From Heritagella sp051881655 (GTDB lineage Bacteria; Bacillota; Clostridia; Oscillospirales; Acutalibacteraceae): a DNA stretch of 10,653 nt. The DNA is taken from the NCBI GenBank assembly GCA_051881655.1, contig JBJEQH010000146.1, positions 1 through 10,653 on the forward strand, written 5' to 3'. The position numbers and the translations under genes are program-made. Within the stretch, counting starts at the first letter, position 1, and each line of letters begins with the position of its first letter. Positions 6,931 to 10,653 of this stretch are shown piece after piece. Under the pieces are notes generated by a model. It saw nothing but the letters and a program-made list of their open reading frames with translations. It searched no databases and was not told where the DNA came from.

Positions 6931-7173
6931 ATGCGGCTGGATAAATATCTGAAGGTGTCCCGTCTGATCAAGCGCCGCACCGTTGCCAACGAGGCGTGCG
7001 ATGCCGGCCGCGTGCTGGTCAACGGCAAGCCGGCCCGGGCTTCGTATGATGTGAAGGTCGGGGACATTCTGACGGTGCAGCTGGGCGCCCGCGAGCTGCG
7101 GGCCGAGGTGCTGCAGGTCAGCGAGACCGTGCGCAAGGAAGAGGCCGGCGAGCTGTACCGGATCCTCGAATAA
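6931..7173 (+). CDS. rqcP: S4-domain RNA-binding protein RqcP (YabO)
   Basis: The 80-residue protein is an S4 RNA-binding domain, MRLDKYLKVSRLIKRR at the start and then AGRVLVNGKPA and VKVGDILTV. In Bacillus subtilis YabO/RqcP binds obstructed 50S subunits and helps RqcH add alanine tails to stalled nascent chains. Start choice matters: the frame is open to an ATG at 6850, but ATG 6931 has GGGAGG at 6918-6923 seven bases upstream and gives the exact family N terminus. The extra 27 residues would be translated from the palindrome cluster and are rejected. Order hup-rqcP fits the clostridial cluster, but yabP, yabQ and divIC, which normally follow, are absent; a strong terminator follows instead. 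A general heat-shock S4 (Hsp15) label is possible but less apt. Confidence 0.92.
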   Translation: MRLDKYLKVSRLIKRRTVANEACDAGRVLVNGKPARASYDVKVGDILTVQLGARELRAEVLQVSETVRKEEAGELYRILE

Positions 7174-7188
7174 AAGGGAGAAAAGCAG

Positions 7189-7220
7189 AACCGGCGGAAT
7201 TTCTTTCCGCCGGTTTTTCC
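7189..7220 (+). terminator. Strong intrinsic terminator after rqcP
   Basis: A perfect 11-bp stem (7189-7199 with 7205-7215) around a 5-base loop TTTCT runs directly into TTTTT. It closes the flippase-mazG-hup-rqcP group. Confidence 0.92.
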
Positions 7221-7420
7221 TTTGCCGGAACGTCTCCGCGCGGCGCCGGAAAGGGGCCGGGGCGCGGGTTCTGCGGGAAACGGCCGGAGAAAAAAGCGGC
7301 GCGGAGAGGGGGACCGGGCGGCCGGTGGGCCGGAGGGGGACGATATGTTGTCTTTGTGAACAAAAAGCGGAAACTCCCGCGCAAACTGTCTTCCTATGTG
7401 ACGAAAATTTACAGGGAACA
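7221..7420. other. Non-coding GC-rich spacer
   Basis: No convincing gene is seen here. The stretch is very G-rich on the + strand from about 7245 to 7340. It holds a 9-bp inverted repeat, TCTCCGCGC (7233-7241) and GCGCGGAGA (7299-7307), with a CTGCGGGAAA word at 7271. It then becomes AT-richer toward the purE promoter. Confidence 0.5.
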
Positions 7421-7429
7421 CCAGTTTGC

Positions 7430-7458
7430 TTGCTTTTTTCCCCCGGATTGAGTAGAAT
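7430..7458 (+). promoter_or_regulatory. Sigma-A-type promoter for the purE leader and operon
   Basis: TTGCTT (7430-7435), a 17-base spacer and TAGAAT (7453-7458) match the consensus well. Transcription would start near 7465, about 220 nt before purE. No other promoter is visible between here and purE. A TTTACAGG box (7408-7415) lies upstream, as it does at the zinc-ribbon promoter. Confidence 0.7.
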
Positions 7459-7464
7459 AAAGCT

Positions 7465-7607
7465 ATCAAAAAGGGACACAAAGGGGTGGGGCACAGTATG
7501 CAGCAGCTTTTCCTGGTGGAGACGGCCGGTCTGCGTCTGCCCTGCGGAAAATGGGAAGCGGTGTCCTGAAGCTGTGGGCTGTGCCATATTCCGGCGCGGC
7601 TTTTTTT
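7465..7607 (+). ncRNA. Structured purE leader RNA: attenuator/riboswitch or 6S-like candidate
   Basis: About 143 nt run from the predicted start to the T-tract of an intrinsic terminator. Possible stems are GGGACAC 7473-7479 with GTGTCCT 7561-7567 (one G-U), 7506-7512 with 7553-7559 (two G-U), and AGACG 7520-7524 with CGTCT 7534-7538. In addition GGCACAG (7490-7496) is the exact complement of CTGTGCC (7579-7585), the left arm of the terminator. That pairing crosses the 7473/7561 stem, so the two are alternatives or a pseudoknot. In one fold an A-run (7468-7472) pairs with the terminal T-run, giving a rod with a central bubble, a shape reminiscent of 6S RNA. No purine, ZTP, PRPP or T-box signature was recognised by eye. 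That a structured RNA exists is likely; its class is unknown. Confidence 0.5.
7578..7607 (+). terminator. Intrinsic terminator in the purE leader
   Basis: GCTGTGCC (7578-7585) pairs with GGCGCGGC (7593-7600), eight pairs including two G-U, around a 7-base loop. Seven T residues follow at once. It sits between the only visible promoter and purE, so operon expression would require read-through or antitermination. Its left arm can be captured by 7490-7496. Confidence 0.75.
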
Positions 7608-7686
7608 ATTGGCCCCGCGAAGCGGCGGCGGATCCCCAGTGAGAGCTGGCAGCCAGGCGCCAGTGAAAGAAAGGAAGTTGTGATTC
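7608..7686 (+). other. purE 5' untranslated segment after the leader terminator
   Basis: Two short stems are possible, CCGC-GAA-GCGG near 7615-7625 and CTGGC with GCCAG near 7645-7662. The ribosome binding site AAGGAAG is at 7671-7677. No second promoter was seen. Confidence 0.4.
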
Positions 7687-8184
7687 ATGAGGAAAAAAGT
7701 AGCGGTCATTATGGGCAGCGACAGCGACCTGCCGGTTGTGAGCAAGGCGCTTACCCGCCTGAAGAGTTTGTCGATCCCCTATGAGGCCCATGTGATGTCG
7801 GCCCACCGCACCCCCCAGGCCGCCGCGGACTTTGCCGCCCATGCCGAGGAGAACGGCTTTGGGGTGATCATCGCCTGCGCCGGGATGGCGGCCCATCTGG
7901 GCGGTGTGCTGGCGGCCTATACCACGCTGCCGGTGATCGGCGTGCCGATCCGCTCGTCCTTCGACGGGCTGGACGCGCTGCTGGCCACGGTGCAGATGCC
8001 CACGGGAATCCCGGTGGCCACGGTGGCGGTCAACGGGGCCGAGAACGCGGCCGTGCTGGCGGCCGAAATGCTGGCCCTGTCCGATGACGGGCTGAAAGAA
8101 CAGCTGCGGGCCATGAAGGACAGCATGCGGGAGGGCGTGGAGAAAAAAGACGCCGCCCTGCAGGAAAAGCTGAAAGAACTGTAA
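7687..8184 (+). CDS. purE: 5-(carboxyamino)imidazole ribonucleotide mutase PurE (class I)
   Basis: The 165-residue protein catalyses the N5-CAIR to CAIR step of purine synthesis. Class I motifs are GSDSDLP at 10-16, SAHRTP at 38-43 with the catalytic His40, AGMAAHLGG at 65-73, LPVIGVP at 81-87 and TVQMPTGIPVATVA from 101. The usual AHLPG reads AHLGG, a small deviation in the active-site loop. Class I enzymes normally work with PurK, which makes N5-CAIR; purK is not in this window. The start is ATG 7687 with AAGGAAG at 7671-7677. It heads the pur cluster, 40 bp before purM, and sits behind a long structured leader, so transcription is probably controlled by attenuation. Confidence 0.95.
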   Translation: MRKKVAVIMGSDSDLPVVSKALTRLKSLSIPYEAHVMSAHRTPQAAADFAAHAEENGFGVIIACAGMAAHLGGVLAAYTTLPVIGVPIRSSFDGLDALLATVQMPTGIPVATVAVNGAENAAVLAAEMLALSDDGLKEQLRAMKDSMREGVEKKDAALQEKLKEL

Positions 8185-8224
8185 AACGGTTGAGAGAGAC
8201 AGGATAAAGAGGAGGAACTTTTCC

Positions 8225-9259
8225 ATGAAGAGCTTCAGCGAGAGTTACAAGGCAGCCGGTGTGGACGTAACGGCCGGCTATAAAGCCGTGGAACTGATGA
8301 AACAGCACGTGGCCCGCACGCAGATTCCCGGGGTGGTCTCGGGCATCGGCGGTTTCGGCGGCCTGTTCCAGCCGGACCTGGGCGGGATGAAAACCCCCAT
8401 TCTGGTATCCGGTACCGACGGCGTGGGCACCAAGCTGCGCATTGCGTTCCTGATGGACAAGCACGATACCGTGGGCATCGACTGCGTGGCCATGTGCGTC
8501 AACGATGTGGTGTGCTGCGGGGCGCAGCCGCTGTTCTTCCTGGACTATCTGGCGCTGGGGAAGAACGTGCCCGAAAAGGTGGCCGAAATCGTCTCCGGCG
8601 TGGCGGAGGGCTGCGTGCAGTCCGGCTGCGCGCTGATCGGCGGCGAGACCGCCGAGATGCCCGGCTTCTATCCGGTGAACGAGTATGATCTGGCCGGTTT
8701 CTCGGTGGGCATGGTGGACCGCGACCGGATCGTGGACGGCAGCCGCCTGCAGAAGGGCGACGTACTGATCGGCCTTGCCTCCACCGGTGTGCACAGCAAC
8801 GGCTTCTCCCTGGTGCGCAAGGTGTTCGACGTGAACAGCCGGAACCTGTCGGTGTACCGCGACGAGCTGGGCATGACCCTGGGCGAGTGCCTGCTGACCC
8901 CCACGAAGATCTATGTAAAGCCGGTGCTGCGCGCCATGCGGGAGGCCGACGTCAAGGCCGTCTCCCACATTACCGGCGGCGGTTTCTATGAGAATATCCC
9001 GCGTATGCTGAAAGACGACTGCAGCGCGAAGATCGAGAAGGCGGCGGTGCCGCACCTGCCCATTTTTGACCTGATCGCCAAAGAGGGCAACATCCCCGAG
9101 CGGGATATGTACAACACCTTCAACATGGGCATGGGCATGTGCATGGCCGTCGCCAAAGAGGACGCGGACAAGGCCCTGGCAGCCCTGAAGGCCGAGGGCC
9201 AGGACGCCGTGGTTGTCGGTGAGATTGTGGACGGCGACAAGGGAGTTATTGTATGCTGA
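8225..9259 (+). CDS. purM: Phosphoribosylformylglycinamidine cyclo-ligase (AIR synthetase) PurM
   Basis: The 344-residue enzyme closes the imidazole ring, converting FGAM and ATP to AIR. Motifs typical of PurM are visible in order: SGTDGVGTK at 62-70, the CVNDVV metal/ATP segment at 91-96, GGETAEMPGFY at 139-149, GLASTGVHSNGFSL in the middle, and ITGGGFYENIPRM toward the C terminus. Length equals the family norm of about 340-350. The start is ATG 8225, nine bases after GGAGG (8211-8215). The 3' end overlaps purN by seven bases, indicating translational coupling. No frameshift or missing key residue was noticed. Confidence 0.97.
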   Translation: MKSFSESYKAAGVDVTAGYKAVELMKQHVARTQIPGVVSGIGGFGGLFQPDLGGMKTPILVSGTDGVGTKLRIAFLMDKHDTVGIDCVAMCVNDVVCCGAQPLFFLDYLALGKNVPEKVAEIVSGVAEGCVQSGCALIGGETAEMPGFYPVNEYDLAGFSVGMVDRDRIVDGSRLQKGDVLIGLASTGVHSNGFSLVRKVFDVNSRNLSVYRDELGMTLGECLLTPTKIYVKPVLRAMREADVKAVSHITGGGFYENIPRMLKDDCSAKIEKAAVPHLPIFDLIAKEGNIPERDMYNTFNMGMGMCMAVAKEDADKALAALKAEGQDAVVVGEIVDGDKGVIVC

Positions 9260-9921
9260 ACATTGTGGTGCTGGTTTCCGGCGGCGGCACCAATCTGCAG
9301 GCGCTGCTGGATGCCGAGCGGGCCGGGCAGATCCCCGGGGGAAAAATCACCTGTGTGATCGCTTCGCGCCCGGACGCCTACGCGCTGACCCGCGCGGAAA
9401 ATGCCGGCGTGCCCACCCGGGTGCTGGCCCGCCGGGAGTATCCGGACGTCCATGCGTACAGCCGGGCGATGGTGCAGGCCCTGCAGGAGGAAAAGGCGGA
9501 TCTGGTGATTTACGCCGGGTTTATGACCATTCTGGACGAGAGCGTGTGCCGGGCCTTTGCCAATAAAATGATGAACGTCCACCCGGCCCTGATCCCCTCT
9601 TTCTGCGGGAAGGGGTATTACGGCCTGCACGTCCATGAGGCGGCGCTGAAAAAGGGTGTGAAGGTCAGCGGCGCCACGGTGCATTTTGTCACCGAGGAGT
9701 GCGACGGCGGCCCGATCATTCTGCAAAAGGCCGTGGCCGTAGAGGAGGGGGACACCCCCGAGACGCTGCAGCGGCGGATTATGGAACAGGCGGAGTGGAA
9801 AATCCTGCCCCAGGCGGCGGCGCTGTTCTGCGCCGGGCGGCTGCGGGTCGAGGACGGAATCGTTCATATTCTGGAGGAAAACGGGAGAGACGGAAAGGAG
9901 AAACGGAATGGAACTTTTTGA
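9253..9921 (+). CDS. purN: Phosphoribosylglycinamide formyltransferase (GART) PurN
   Basis: The 222-residue enzyme transfers formyl from 10-formyl-tetrahydrofolate to GAR, giving FGAR. The phosphate-binding loop SGGGTN lies at 9-14. The catalytic Asn-His-Asp triad is present as NVHPALIPSF (Asn108, His110) and Asp151 in EECDGGPII. The start is ATG 9253, with AAGGGAG at 9239-9245 seven bases upstream, inside the purM 3' end. The last residues, a charged tail after about 205, overlap the purO ribosome binding site and first codons by 14 bases; that tail may exist only because of this overlap. It acts upstream of PurM in the pathway although encoded after it. Confidence 0.96.
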   Translation: MLNIVVLVSGGGTNLQALLDAERAGQIPGGKITCVIASRPDAYALTRAENAGVPTRVLARREYPDVHAYSRAMVQALQEEKADLVIYAGFMTILDESVCRAFANKMMNVHPALIPSFCGKGYYGLHVHEAALKKGVKVSGATVHFVTEECDGGPIILQKAVAVEEGDTPETLQRRIMEQAEWKILPQAAALFCAGRLRVEDGIVHILEENGRDGKEKRNGTF

Positions 9922-10618
9922 TCTGAGAAAAGAACTGGCCGAAAACAGCTACCCCGGCCGCGGCATTGTGATCGGCCAGAGCGAGGACGGCCGCTTTGCG
10001 GCGATTGCCTATTTCATCATGGGCCGCAGCGTGAACAGCCGCAACCGCGTGTTTGTGGAGGACGGAGAGGGCCTGCGCACCCGGGCGTTTGATCCCAGCA
10101 AGCTCAGCGATCCCTCGCTGGTCATCTATGCGCCGGTGCGCGTGCTGGGGAACGCCACCGTGGTGACCAACGGCGACCAGACCGACACGGTGTACGACTT
10201 TATGAAAGAGGGCAAAACCTTTGAGGAGGCCCTGTGCACCCGCACCTTCGAGCCGGACGCTCCCAACTACACCCCCCGCATTTCCGGCGTGGTTGAGCGC
10301 ACGGACGGCGCCTTTACCTATAAGCTGTCGATCCTGAAGAGCGGCGACGGGGATCCCGATGCGCCCGAGCGCTTCTTCTTTGCGTATACGCCCAAGGCCG
10401 GCAAGGGCCATTTCCTGCACACCTACCGCTGCGACGGCAACCCCATCCCCTCCTTTGACGGGGAGCCCACTCCGGTGAAGATCGAGGGCGATCTGGATGC
10501 GTTCACCCGCCTGGTGTGGGAGAACCTGAACGAGGACAACAAGGTCTCGCTGTTCACCCGCTTTATCAATCTGGAGACCGGGGAATGGGAGAGCCGGATT
10601 GTAAATAAGAACCAATAA
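9908..10618 (+). CDS. purO: IMP cyclohydrolase, archaeal PurO type
   Basis: This 236-residue protein matches the PurO-type IMP cyclohydrolase family (PF07826), first described in archaea. It closes FAICAR to IMP, the last step of purine synthesis. Recognisable segments are YPGRGIVIG at 15-23, GRSVNSRNR at 39-47, TNGDQTD at 87-93 and PNYTPRI at 119-125. Most bacteria use the C- or N-terminal parts of bifunctional PurH for the last two steps, so a separate AICAR formyltransferase is expected elsewhere, plausibly just downstream of the window. The protein is somewhat longer than the roughly 200-residue archaeal enzymes. The start is ATG 9908, seven bases after AAGGAG (9895-9900). The 14-base overlap with purN ties it to the pur operon and supports the function. 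Confidence 0.9.
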   Translation: MELFDLRKELAENSYPGRGIVIGQSEDGRFAAIAYFIMGRSVNSRNRVFVEDGEGLRTRAFDPSKLSDPSLVIYAPVRVLGNATVVTNGDQTDTVYDFMKEGKTFEEALCTRTFEPDAPNYTPRISGVVERTDGAFTYKLSILKSGDGDPDAPERFFFAYTPKAGKGHFLHTYRCDGNPIPSFDGEPTPVKIEGDLDAFTRLVWENLNEDNKVSLFTRFINLETGEWESRIVNKNQ

Positions 10619-10653
10619 GGATCAGGACTCTTTTCCGCCCGGACCGGGCAAAA
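10619..10653 (+). other. Intergenic stub with GC hairpin at the window end
   Basis: After the purO stop, GCCCG (10637-10641) and CGGGC (10645-10649) form a short stem flanked by TTTT on the left and AAAA on the right. The window ends here, so it is unclear whether this is a terminator for either strand or the leader of the next gene. No start codon is visible. Confidence 0.3.

Noticed and set aside
7481..7500. GGGGTGG in the purE leader as a T-box core
   Set aside because: The conserved core ending in ACCGCG is absent, there is no room for a specifier stem upstream, and purE is not a typical T-box target.
7325..7642. + strand frame of 105 codons in the purE leader region
   Set aside because: It starts upstream of the promoter and runs across the promoter and the leader terminator; the product resembles no protein and has no ribosome binding site.
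6418..7745. Two long overlapping - strand frames opposite hup, rqcP and the purE leader
   Set aside because: They run through a strong terminator, a promoter and three + strand genes and have low-complexity composition; GC-rich shadow frames.

Overview
The window reads as a gene-dense chromosomal segment of a GC-rich clostridial Firmicute, most likely an Oscillospiraceae/Ruminococcaceae gut anaerobe of the Faecalibacterium-Gemmiger-Subdoligranulum kind. This placement is inferred from gene content (HemZ, a SpoVB/YabM-MazG-HU-RqcP cluster, a bacterial PurO), strong purine-rich ribosome binding sites and GC-rich codons. It was not tested by a database search. All supported genes lie on the + strand, and no insertion sequence, phage gene, CRISPR array, tRNA or rRNA was seen.

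Layout. (1) 1-2916: the 3' part of a long RelA/SpoT (p)ppGpp synthetase/hydrolase, then a glyoxalase-II-like metallo-beta-lactamase-fold hydrolase, then hemZ (radical SAM), tightly packed as one operon. (2) 2984-3668: an independent unit with a near-consensus promoter (TTGCTT-17-TATAAT), a foldable leader, a small zinc-ribbon protein with a very acidic tail, and an intrinsic terminator. (3) 3765-7220: a SpoVB/YabM-type flippase, mazG (own promoter overlapping the flippase stop), hup (HU) and rqcP (S4-domain ribosome quality control factor), closed by a perfect 11-bp hairpin terminator. This matches the yabM-mazG-(hup)-yabO order of Bacillus and Clostridium, but the sporulation and division genes that usually flank it (spoVT, yabP, yabQ, divIC) are not here. 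(4) 7221-7686: non-coding, with a promoter, a compact structured leader RNA and an internal intrinsic terminator. (5) 7687-10618: the purine operon purE-purM-purN-purO, with overlapping purM/purN and purN/purO. It ends with an archaeal-type IMP cyclohydrolase in place of the cyclohydrolase half of PurH. The next gene lies beyond the window.

The most interesting element is the purE leader (about 7465-7607). A near-consensus promoter is followed by roughly 140 nt that can fold as a rod, and a seven-base segment (7490-7496) is perfectly complementary to the left arm of the terminator just upstream of purE. It could be a transcription attenuator or riboswitch, or a 6S-like RNA co-transcribed with purE; sequence alone cannot separate these. 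The second unexplained element is a run of TTTC..GAAA-type imperfect palindromes between hup and rqcP.
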